Below, piece after piece: positions 1 to 6,641 of a DNA stretch of 64,000 nucleotides (within the stretch, counting starts at the first letter, position 1; every line of letters starts with the position of its first letter). A model generated the notes under the pieces. The model ran no database searches. It saw only the letters and a list, made by a program, of their open reading frames with translations, and was not told the DNA's origin. The stretch is taken from contig JABFGH010000002.1 in the NCBI GenBank assembly GCA_013112585.1, positions 186,001 to 250,000 on the forward strand, read 5' to 3'. The translations under genes were made by a program, and so were the position numbers. Source of the stretch: Ignavibacteriota bacterium. GTDB taxonomy: Bacteria; Bacteroidota; Ignavibacteria; Ignavibacteriales; Melioribacteraceae.

Positions 1-1
1 T

Positions 2-241
2 TCAATAATTGCAGGAGTAAAAACTTCGGCTGTAATAAATATTGGAACTGCAACTCTGGGGGCGCTTATTGGTGCAGGCGGATACGGGCAGCCTATACTT
101 ACCGGAATTAGATTAGATAATATTCAATTGATTTTAGAAGGTGCAGTACCTGCTGCCATGCTTGCTATCCTTGCTCAATTAGCCTTTGATGCAATTGAAA
201 AACTTATCGTTCCGAAAGGACTCAGGATAAAAGCACAATAG
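2..241 (+). CDS. Osmoprotectant/EgtU-type ABC transporter permease, C-terminal end (partial)
   Basis: The reading frame is open from the left edge and ends in TAG, giving about 79 residues. They match the C-terminal part of the BPD-transport permease domain of OpuC/ProW-type glycine betaine and related importers: an [20 protein letters not shown] stretch, GAGGYGQPI, then a hydrophobic last helix and a short basic tail. Because the frame ends on the membrane domain, any fused substrate-binding domain must lie upstream. The gene sits 127 bases before egtB-egtD on the same strand. EgtU, the known bacterial ergothioneine importer, belongs to this permease family, so an ergothioneine importer is possible. 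Choline or betaine uptake is equally compatible with the fragment. Family call is firm; substrate is inference. Confidence 0.8.
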   Translation, partial: SIIAGVKTSAVINIGTATLGALIGAGGYGQPILTGIRLDNIQLILEGAVPAAMLAILAQLAFDAIEKLIVPKGLRIKAQ

Positions 242-368
242 AGTGAATTGAAATTCCTTCAAATGATTATTAGATTGTTATTAAATTGAAATTTAAATGG
301 ATGAATTATCAATTAAATTATTCAAAAAACTTCAGCTACTAAAATGACGAACAATAAAAAAATAAATT

Positions 369-1679
369 ATGAATGACGTAAACGAGCAGACAAAAAATGT
401 CAGCAATAAAAATTTGCGGCGTAATGACTTGCTAAAAAAATATAAACAAGTTAGAAGACTAACAGAAAAACTATGTGAACCTCTTGAAATTGAAGATTAT
501 GTTATTCAGTCTATTCCGGATGTTAGTCCTACAAAATGGCACTTAGCCCATACCAGTTGGTTCTTTGAGGCTTTTCTGTTAAAAAAAGTTAATCCAAATT
601 ATAAGCCTTTAAATGAATTATATAATTACTTCTTCAATTCCTATTATGTGCAAATTGGTGAGAGATATTTGCGTCAGGAAAGGGGAATGCTTTCCCGCCC
701 GACTGTGAAAGAAGTTTATGAGTTTAGAAAATTTATTGATGAGCAAATGTTCAGCTTTTTTGAAAACTCCGATGAGAAAACTTTTAATGAAGTTGCGGTA
801 ATTATTGAAATAGGTTTAAACCATGAACAGCAGCATCAAGAGTTAATGCTTACTGATGTAAAACATGTGCTCTCACAAAATCCCCTTAACCCGGTTTATT
901 CAAATAAAAGTATTGATGATAGAATTAATGTTAAGCCAATTAATTGGGTAAGTTTTGAAGAGGGGATTATAGAGATAGGACATAACGGAGATGGATTTTA
1001 TTACGACAATGAAATGCCGCGCCACAAAGTATTTTTGCAAAGTTTTGATATTGCAGACAGGCTGGTTACAAATGGCGAGTATATCAATTTTATTGAAGAT
1101 GATGGATACTCAAAAACAGAGTTATGGCTTTCCGACGGGGCATCGACAGTTGAAAGAGAAAAGTGGAAAGCTCCGCTTTACTGGGAAAAAATTAATGGCG
1201 AATGGTGGAATTTTACTTTAAATGGATTTAGAAAAGTTAATGCAAGCGAACCTGTTTGCCATGTAAGCCTTTATGAAGCCGATGCTTTTGCAAGGTGGGC
1301 TGATGCAAGACTTGCAACAGAAAGTGAATGGGAACATGCAAGCTCCGAAATAGAGATTGAAGGTAATTTTGTTGATGATGAAAATTTTCACCCTTTTTCA
1401 TTAAATGGCGAGAATCAAAAAATTAAACAAATGTTTGGTGATGTTTGGGAATGGACACGAAGTGATTACTCACCTTACCCGGGTTATAAAATTCCGCCCG
1501 GAGCAATTGGCGAGTATAACGGCAAATTCATGTCGGGACAAAATGTACTTCGCGGCGGTTCATGTGCTACATCAAAAAACCATATTAGAAATACTTATAG
1601 AAATTTTTTCTACCCGCATTCAAGATGGCAGTTTTCGGGAATACGTTTAGCTAAGGATAAAAAAATAGGATTGGTATGA
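369..1679 (+). CDS. egtB: Ergothioneine biosynthesis sulfoxide synthase EgtB
   Basis: EgtB is the non-haem iron enzyme that joins a thiol donor (gamma-glutamylcysteine or cysteine) to N-alpha-trimethylhistidine and oxidises it to the sulfoxide precursor of ergothioneine. The 436 residues show the expected order: an N-terminal DinB-like four-helix domain with KWHLAHTSWFFE (residues 57-67) and the iron-binding HEQQHQE (H152, H156), then a C-terminal FGE-sulfatase/C-type lectin fold with FGDVWEWT and the NVLRGGSCAT block. Length is normal for the family. The last four bases overlap the start of egtD (ATGA), so the two are translationally coupled. No egtA, egtC or egtE is next to them. The thiol donor and the lyase for the last step therefore cannot be told from this window. 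Confidence 0.95.
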   Translation: MNDVNEQTKNVSNKNLRRNDLLKKYKQVRRLTEKLCEPLEIEDYVIQSIPDVSPTKWHLAHTSWFFEAFLLKKVNPNYKPLNELYNYFFNSYYVQIGERYLRQERGMLSRPTVKEVYEFRKFIDEQMFSFFENSDEKTFNEVAVIIEIGLNHEQQHQELMLTDVKHVLSQNPLNPVYSNKSIDDRINVKPINWVSFEEGIIEIGHNGDGFYYDNEMPRHKVFLQSFDIADRLVTNGEYINFIEDDGYSKTELWLSDGASTVEREKWKAPLYWEKINGEWWNFTLNGFRKVNASEPVCHVSLYEADAFARWADARLATESEWEHASSEIEIEGNFVDDENFHPFSLNGENQKIKQMFGDVWEWTRSDYSPYPGYKIPPGAIGEYNGKFMSGQNVLRGGSCATSKNHIRNTYRNFFYPHSRWQFSGIRLAKDKKIGLV

Positions 1680-2626
1680 ATACAGAAAAAGTTACTGTTG
1701 ATGAACAACAAATATTAAATGAAATATTCGATGGATTGAATCAAATACAAAAAAAATTACCGAGTAAGTATTTTTATGATGAGAAGGGTTCCCAATTATT
1801 TGATCAGATTTGCCGGTTAGATGAGTATTATCTTACAAGAACTGAAATGATGATTTTAAAAAATAATGTTGATCAAATTGCGGAATGTTTTGGTGATGAT
1901 TCGATATTTATTGAGTACGGAAGCGGCAGCAGTCTTAAATCAAGAATACTTTTGAAAAATATTAAAAACCTTTCCGGCTATGTTCCAATCGATATTTCTA
2001 CCGAACATTTGCAGTCAACTGCAGCATCCTTGAATGAAAGGTATCCTGATTTGGATATTTATCCTGTGGCTGCTGATTATACAAAAAAAATTGAAATACC
2101 TGATATTAAGAAAACAGTAAAAAGGCGAATGGGATTTTTCCCCGGTTCAACTTTAGGAAATTTTTTACCGGAAGAAGCCCGAGAATTTTTAGCAGTAGTT
2201 GCCGATGAACTTGGTGAAAACGGTGGATTAATTATTGGCATTGATTTAAGAAAAGATAAAGAAATACTGGAAGCCGCTTATAATGATAAGAAGGGGATTA
2301 CTGCTCAGTTTAATTTTAATATTCTACATCACCTTAATGATCAATTCGGATTCAACTTTAATGTTAATGCATTTAAACATTACGCTCCTTTTAACGAAGA
2401 ACATAGCAGAATTGAAATGCACTTAGTAAGTTCAGAAGAGCAAACGGTAAAGTGTAGAAATGAAGTATTCCACTTTGCAAAATGGGAAACTATATTAACA
2501 GAATACTCGCATAAATATACCATGGAAGCATTTCAAAATATTATTGCGGGTCTGTTTGAAATTGATAAAATATGGACAGATGAAAAAAATTACTTTGCAG
2601 TTTTATACTTAAAAACGGTTTTGTAA
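1676..2626 (+). CDS. egtD: L-histidine N-alpha-methyltransferase EgtD
   Basis: EgtD transfers three methyl groups from S-adenosylmethionine to the alpha-amino group of histidine, the first committed step to ergothioneine. The 316 residues carry the family landmarks: KYFYDEKGSQLFDQIC near the N terminus, LDEYYLTRTE, the SAM-binding EYGSGSSLKSRILL, PIDIS, FFPGSTLGNF and IGIDLRKD. The start overlaps the egtB stop by four bases. The usual ergothioneine length of about 320 residues fits. Together with egtB this gives the minimal two-gene biosynthetic unit; mtgA follows after 25 bases but is functionally unrelated. Confidence 0.95.
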   Translation: MNTEKVTVDEQQILNEIFDGLNQIQKKLPSKYFYDEKGSQLFDQICRLDEYYLTRTEMMILKNNVDQIAECFGDDSIFIEYGSGSSLKSRILLKNIKNLSGYVPIDISTEHLQSTAASLNERYPDLDIYPVAADYTKKIEIPDIKKTVKRRMGFFPGSTLGNFLPEEAREFLAVVADELGENGGLIIGIDLRKDKEILEAAYNDKKGITAQFNFNILHHLNDQFGFNFNVNAFKHYAPFNEEHSRIEMHLVSSEEQTVKCRNEVFHFAKWETILTEYSHKYTMEAFQNIIAGLFEIDKIWTDEKNYFAVLYLKTVL

Positions 2627-2651
2627 AATATTATATTATTAGCTTTGAGAT

Positions 2652-3359
2652 ATGAAAATCATTCCAAAAAATATATTTCTATTTTTTTCAAAAATTGCCG
2701 TAGTTTACTTTATCTGCTCTGTTATTCTTGTACTAATATTTAAATGGTTTGATCCTCCTATTACCTCATTTATTCAAAGTGAATTAAACGAAAAAAAACT
2801 CGTATCAATAATGCCGGTAAGGGTTAAGCAGAATTGGATTAACCTGAATGAGATATCCTCCAAGGTACTGCTGGCAGTCGTGGCTTCAGAAGACCAGAAA
2901 TTTTTTGATCATTGGGGCTTTGATGTTGATGAAATAGTTAAAGCGGTTGAAGAGTTTGAAGATAAAAACAAATTAAGAGGGGCAAGCACTCTAACCCAGC
3001 AGGTATCTAAAAATTTATTTTTATTCCCATCAAAAAATTTTATTAGAAAAGGATTTGAAGCCTATTACACTTTTTTGATTGAACTATTCTGGAGCAAAAA
3101 AAGAATAATTGAAGTCTATTTGAACATAGCAGAATTAGGACCGAGTACGTTTGGAGTAAGTGCAGGGTCGCGCTATCATTTTCATAAACCGGCGAGTGAT
3201 TTAAATAGTGATGAAGCGGCATACCTTGCAGCAATATTACCAAACCCGGGCAGATACAAAAGCAATGAACGAACAAATTATATAAACAGAAGGATTGAAA
3301 AAATAAAGCGGCAAATGTATTTGATAGGCGGCGAGCAGTTATTAAAAGAAAATTTGTAA
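2652..3359 (+). CDS. mtgA: Monofunctional biosynthetic peptidoglycan transglycosylase
   Basis: This is a GT51 glycosyltransferase that polymerises lipid II into glycan strands on the outer face of the inner membrane. It has 235 residues, with one N-terminal membrane anchor (about residues 10-30) and the GT51 motifs in order: VVASEDQKFFDHWGFD with the catalytic glutamate, RGASTLTQQVSKNLFL, and KKRIIEVYLNIAELG. There is no transpeptidase domain, which separates it from class A penicillin-binding proteins. It follows egtD on the same strand. A small inverted repeat (8-base arms, 3359-3378) lies at its stop codon, between it and the convergent gene downstream. Confidence 0.95.
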   Translation: MKIIPKNIFLFFSKIAVVYFICSVILVLIFKWFDPPITSFIQSELNEKKLVSIMPVRVKQNWINLNEISSKVLLAVVASEDQKFFDHWGFDVDEIVKAVEEFEDKNKLRGASTLTQQVSKNLFLFPSKNFIRKGFEAYYTFLIELFWSKKRIIEVYLNIAELGPSTFGVSAGSRYHFHKPASDLNSDEAAYLAAILPNPGRYKSNERTNYINRRIEKIKRQMYLIGGEQLLKENL

Positions 3360-3393
3360 ATCGATATTCATATCGATTCCCAACAAGAAAAAA

Positions 3394-3843
3394 TTATTCA
3401 AGTTCTAATCTATTCGTATCAATAAACTCAACACAACTATCAAGAATATTTTCTTCAACGGAGCCTTCAACAATAGGGTAATTATACTTATAAGAATCAA
3501 TTGATGTATCGCGCCAATAATTGAAGTATTCCGTTATTGCCCCTTGATCATTATAATAAATAATCTCCAATAGACTGTACATTTTTAACTGCTTGTTAAA
3601 TAAATAATAAGTTTTAGATTGAATAGCCTCTTCACCGTTGGATTCAAGTTCAATTGGTTCATTGTAGTTTTCCAAAACCCAAACATAAATATCATCATCG
3701 GTATAGTGTTCCAAACCGGCTAAATCAATAAATAGATTTTGGTTAGTTGAAGTTTCAACTCTTTGCCAGGTATCATTAACTTGGGACTTACATATAGATA
3801 TTGTAAGCAAGAGAAAAAATGTTAGCAGTGGAATTGTATTCAT
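3394..3843 (-). CDS. Secreted protein of unknown function
   Basis: The frame is open well upstream, but the part before residue 65 reads through tRNA-Ser and repeat DNA. The realistic start is the ATG at 3843 (149 residues) or the one two codons earlier at 3849. From there the protein begins MNTIPLLTFFLLLTISICKS, a clear signal peptide, and continues as a small soluble domain rich in Tyr, Asn and acidic residues (VNDTWQRVETSTNQNLFIDL, then YNDQGAITEYFNYWRDTSID). This layout resembles short periplasmic proteins that many Bacteroidota carry. I do not recognise a family. It is convergent with mtgA. No strong ribosome binding site is visible, which is normal here. Confidence 0.6.
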   Translation of the reverse strand: MNTIPLLTFFLLLTISICKSQVNDTWQRVETSTNQNLFIDLAGLEHYTDDDIYVWVLENYNEPIELESNGEEAIQSKTYYLFNKQLKMYSLLEIIYYNDQGAITEYFNYWRDTSIDSYKYNYPIVEGSVEENILDSCVEFIDTNRLELE

Positions 3844-3874
3844 TATCATAAAATTTACGTTAGATAAAAAATCA

Positions 3875-3970
3875 GCGGAAAGAGAGGGATTCTCCCAAGG
3901 GAATGACCATGTCAGTACCCTTGACCGCCGAAATAAAAAATAAAAAAAGAGCGGAAAGAGAGGGATTCTC
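3875..3970 (+). repeat. Pair of 20-base direct repeats resembling a tRNA-Ser 3' end
   Basis: The same 20 bases (starting gcggaaagag) occur at 3875-3894 and 3951-3970, 76 bases apart. Read on the minus strand they look like the T-arm and acceptor end of a serine tRNA (ATCCC followed by a TTTCCGC-type end), but no complete tRNA precedes either copy. The real tRNA-Ser(GGA) begins 22 bases after the second copy with a near-identical end. They look like truncated tRNA 3' ends left by duplication or by integration events. Confidence 0.6.
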
Positions 3971-3991
3971 TTTGAACAACGACAAACATTG

Positions 3992-4078
3992 CGGAAGGGG
4001 TGGGATTCGAACCCACGGTACGGTTGCCCGTACACACGCTTTCCAGGCGTGCCAGATCAGCCACTCCTGCACCCTTCC
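3992..4078 (-). tRNA. tRNA-Ser (anticodon GGA)
   Basis: On the minus strand the 87 bases fold as a class II tRNA. The acceptor is GGAAGGG/CCCTTCC with discriminator G. The D-arm is GAGTGGCTGATCTGGC, the anticodon loop CTGGAAA gives GGA, and there is a long variable arm (GTACGGGCAACCGTAC). The T-loop is GTTCGAATC. The CCA end is not encoded. It is divergent from a second serine tRNA 150 bases away. Confidence 0.95.
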
Positions 4079-4228
4079 GAAATTTTAAGCTACAAATATA
4101 TTAAATTTAAGAAGCAATAGAAAAGATTGATCTTAAAAAGATCTATAAAATTTAGATTTTAATATTTATTATTTCGCAATTCAGCAAGTGACAAAATTTT
4201 TATTTAATTTTGGTTTATAAAACAAAAC

Positions 4229-4317
4229 GGAAAGGTGCCAGAGTGGTTGAATGGGGCGGTCTCGAAAACCGTTGAGCGTCTTTCGGCGCTCCGAGGGTTC
4301 GAATCCCTCCCTTTCCG
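4229..4317 (+). tRNA. tRNA-Ser (anticodon CGA)
   Basis: An 89-base class II tRNA with acceptor GGAAAGG/CCTTTCC, D-arm GAGTGGTTGAATGGGGC, anticodon loop CTCGAAA (anticodon CGA), a long variable arm with stem GAGCGtctttCGGCGCTC, and T-loop GTTCGAATC. CCA is not encoded. It reads TCG codons. Confidence 0.95.
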
Positions 4318-4346
4318 CATTTAATTTTTTTTATTTAGAATTTGTG

Positions 4347-4398
4347 GTGCGAGGGTTCTGCCAAAGGCATCCCCTTGGGAGAATCCCACCCCTTCCGC
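4347..4398 (+). repeat. tRNA-Ser-like 3' end fragment
   Basis: The last 18 bases of this stretch (gaatcccaccccttccgc) are identical to the 3' end of tRNA-Ser(GGA), although that gene is on the other strand about 300 bases away. The bases before it (ggcatccccttgggagaat) are not tRNA. They match, in inverted orientation, the DNA beside the first copy of the direct repeat near 3885-3906. The rest of 4399-4760 is AT-rich and holds nothing I can identify. Confidence 0.55.
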
Positions 4399-4760
4399 AA
4401 TCCGAATTTAATCCGATTAAACTTTTGTTTTATTTGCCTTGAAATAAAAATCAGTAGGATTACTGATTTTTGTAAGCAGAAAATTTTATATATTTAAGAC
4501 ATCAATATCATTTCTTTGATAAAAGCTATGTTGAACCTAAAGATGGGAATGATATTAATGTAGGCAAATGAGCATGCAAATAAGAAAAATATATCGACAT
4601 ACCAATAAAATATTTTACAAAAAAGTTATATCATTACCATTAAACATTGGTATTAAATGTAGCGGAATGTGATATCACGATTATATTTCTTAATATCAAG
4701 TAATTAACAGAGGCTTTGTGTCGTCATATATAGTTAAGTAACTAAAAACAAGAGCTAATA

Positions 4761-5492
4761 ATGCTGAAATGGATTGTGAAAATATTTATTTTGTTGATAA
4801 TAGTTTCGTGCTCTAATAATTCGATCAATAATCCAACTAATAATGAAGAAACTTTTGCTAAAATTGTTGGTGTCATTGTAGATTCTTTAAACTTAATTCC
4901 ACTAGATGATGTTACAGTTAGTCTACATGAAAAAGGAATTTACAGAATCACTGACACATTGGGACAATTTTCAATTGACAGTTTAAATTTGGGCACATCA
5001 ACAATTGTTCTTAAGACGATAGGATATGAAGATAAATCCATTAAATATTATTTTGCTGATACAATTCAAGTAAATGATACAATAGTCATGTCAAGGCAGA
5101 GTTATAATTATTCAGTGTTAGATTTTGATGATTTGCCCCATCAAGATACAACATGTTATGGCTACAGCCTAATGGACTTTGACAGATATTATCATTATTA
5201 CAATCCTGAGTTTTGGGATGAAACTGCAGTAAATAGATTTATAGATTCTCTAATTATTAAAATCCAAAGAGAATATATAACTTTAGACACACTTTGGTAT
5301 CAATCCTATATGCCTCAATGCAGTCATCCAACGGTTGAATGGCTTCCTGTAATTGCAATAAAATCAGATGCTGCTGATGAAGAAATGATAAATTTAGGTT
5401 TTCATAAAAAACGTGTTGACAACTATAGTTACTGGGCATGGTATCAGTGTGAAAATGAGCCGATGCATTACAGAAAATATGGAATTAATTAA
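4761..5492 (+). CDS. Lipoprotein with carboxypeptidase regulatory-like domain
   Basis: The 243-residue product starts with a lipoprotein signal ending IIVSC (Cys17 lipid-modified). Residues about 33-112 form a CarboxypepD_reg-like beta-sandwich: KIVGVIVDSLNLIPLDDVTV, then TDTLGQFSIDSL, and VLKTIGYEDKSI. This module is usual in Bacteroidota surface proteins and often acts as a structural or recruiting domain. The C-terminal half (from about 120) is Tyr/Asp/His-rich and matches nothing I know. It stands alone, about 440 bases after tRNA-Ser(CGA). Substrate and partner are unknown. Confidence 0.75.
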   Translation: MLKWIVKIFILLIIVSCSNNSINNPTNNEETFAKIVGVIVDSLNLIPLDDVTVSLHEKGIYRITDTLGQFSIDSLNLGTSTIVLKTIGYEDKSIKYYFADTIQVNDTIVMSRQSYNYSVLDFDDLPHQDTTCYGYSLMDFDRYYHYYNPEFWDETAVNRFIDSLIIKIQREYITLDTLWYQSYMPQCSHPTVEWLPVIAIKSDAADEEMINLGFHKKRVDNYSYWAWYQCENEPMHYRKYGIN

Positions 5493-5535
5493 GTATTAGT
5501 AAAAGACATTAATCCTTACTTCATTTTCCAAAAAA

Positions 5536-5560
5536 AAGCCCCGATAAATCTGGGTTTTTG
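5536..5560. terminator. Degenerate terminator hairpin
   Basis: AAGCCC and GGGTTT arms (one G-T pair) separated by a short loop, followed by T-rich DNA. It corresponds in position and sequence to the better terminator at 6594-6617 and seems to be the diverged copy of it. It serves the end of the lipoprotein gene. Confidence 0.5.
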
Positions 5561-5582
5561 TGTATTCTATTAACAACCTGAT

Positions 5583-5714
5583 CTAGTTTAAAGATTCAAT
5601 CTCTTTTTCAAGCTGAGCAACCAGGTCATCCATTCTATTTATTACTGTCATCATAGCTTCCGGTTTTGTTAGATCTACACCGGCTTTCTTAAACTGTTCC
5701 ATCGGGTAATCATT
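5583..5714 (-). pseudogene. Duplicated 3' end of the M3 peptidase gene (fragment)
   Basis: On the minus strand these 132 bases encode 43 residues and a stop, beginning NDYPMEQFKKAGVDLTKPEA and ending LEKEIESLN. They match the last 43 residues of the intact peptidase encoded at 6642-8531, with two amino-acid differences (F for L, T for A). I count about 13 base differences by eye. Similarity also covers the terminator beyond the stop. Upstream of the fragment (from 5715) similarity ends abruptly, so it has no start and is a broken copy. The higBA cassette lies exactly between the fragment and the intact gene. Confidence 0.85.
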
Positions 5715-5794
5715 CTAAGTTATAAAACTCAAATATTGAAATTGTGGAAAAAATAAGTTTCCTAATGTGAAACTATTTTGTATATTTACAGTAT

Positions 5795-6127
5795 ATGAAA
5801 ATACACCTTATTCGAAAACAAACTATTGAAAAATATGTTTCAGAAAATGCTCAAAGTAAATCAGCATTTGCGAATTGGTTCTCAATAATAAAATGGGTTG
5901 AATGGAAAGAACCAAGAGATATAATTGCTACTTTTAACAGTGCAGATATTCTTGGAGAAAGTACGAAAAGAGTTGTGTTCAATATAGGCGGAAATAAATA
6001 TAGAATGATTTGCAGTTATCATTTTGGAAAGAAGAAAGTTCATTTGTTTGTTAAATGGATAGGTACTCATTCAGAGTATTCAAAATTGTGTGCTGAAGGA
6101 AAACAATATTCCATTAAGGCATATTAG
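5795..6127 (+). CDS. higB: HigB-type toxin (mRNA interferase) of a toxin-antitoxin pair
   Basis: A 110-residue basic protein of the HigB_toxin (RelE-like fold) family. These toxins cut mRNA at the ribosome until neutralised by the partner HigA. Landmarks are SKSAFANWFSIIKWVEWKEP, NIGGNKYRMICSYHF, and HLFVKWIGTHSEYSKL, the last being the typical HigB C-terminal signature. The start ATG has almost no leader after an AT-rich promoter region (TTTGTATATTTAC just upstream). The toxin comes first and the antitoxin second, the order typical of HigBA. The pair sits in DNA that interrupts a duplicated peptidase end. Confidence 0.88.
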   Translation: MKIHLIRKQTIEKYVSENAQSKSAFANWFSIIKWVEWKEPRDIIATFNSADILGESTKRVVFNIGGNKYRMICSYHFGKKKVHLFVKWIGTHSEYSKLCAEGKQYSIKAY

Positions 6128-6143
6128 ATTAAAGGGAATGAAA

Positions 6144-6590
6144 ATGGAAAAATTAAAATACACGGTTATAAAAAATAAAATTCAATATGATGAATATTGT
6201 AATATCATAGAAGAACTAGTATCAAAAGGTGATGAAAGGTTTTCTGATGAGATAGATTTACTAACAATTCTGGTAGAGAAATGGGATCATGATCATAATT
6301 CATTTGAAGATGTTGACCCAATTGAATTGTTAAAATCATTGATGGAAAATAATAATCTGAAAGCAAAAGATTTGGTTGAGATATTGGAATTATCAAAAGG
6401 AACAATATCAAAGATTATGAATTATCAGAAAGGACTTTCAAAAGAAACAATCCGAAAACTTTCAAATCATTTCAACATTTCACAAGAAGCTTTTAATCGC
6501 CCGTATAAATTAGTAAGTGAGGTTAATAAACATTTCCGCGATGCAAGTCTAATGAATACAAGAAAAAAATTAAAGAAAGAGTTCGTATAA
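6144..6590 (+). CDS. higA: HigA-type antitoxin with helix-turn-helix domain
   Basis: The frame is open from 6090, but the ATG at 6144 fits best. It follows an AAAGGG sequence by about seven bases and gives the family-typical N terminus MEKLKYTVIKNK. The product is then 148 residues. Its N-terminal half is acidic (EELVSKGDERFSDEIDLLT) and should bind the toxin. The C-terminal half is an Xre-type helix-turn-helix (LKAKDLVEILELSKGTISKI, then GLSKETIRKLSNHFNISQ), expected to bind and repress the operon promoter. It starts 16 bases after the toxin stop. A strong hairpin terminator follows the stop. Confidence 0.88.
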   Translation: MEKLKYTVIKNKIQYDEYCNIIEELVSKGDERFSDEIDLLTILVEKWDHDHNSFEDVDPIELLKSLMENNNLKAKDLVEILELSKGTISKIMNYQKGLSKETIRKLSNHFNISQEAFNRPYKLVSEVNKHFRDASLMNTRKKLKKEFV

Positions 6591-6593
6591 AAC

Positions 6594-6617
6594 AAGCCCC
6601 GAAAAAATCGGGGCTTT
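6594..6617. terminator. Bidirectional hairpin terminator
   Basis: AAGCCCCGA / TCGGGGCTT arms with a short A-rich loop lie between the convergent ends of higA and the M3 peptidase gene. Either strand gives a GC-rich stem next to A/T-rich DNA. Confidence 0.8.
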
Positions 6618-6641
6618 AGTGCACTCTATTTTTAATCTAAT

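Noticed and set aside
3872-4088. Open frames on both strands across the tRNA-Ser(GGA) region
   Set aside because: They cover the tRNA gene and the tRNA-like tails; the arginine/proline-rich translations are tRNA sequence.
4251-4442. 63-codon frame starting inside tRNA-Ser(CGA)
   Set aside because: Starts within the tRNA and runs into the tRNA-like fragment; not a gene.
5715-6593. Insertion sequence carrying higBA
   Set aside because: No transposase or terminal inverted repeats are visible; only the duplicated peptidase end supports insertion.
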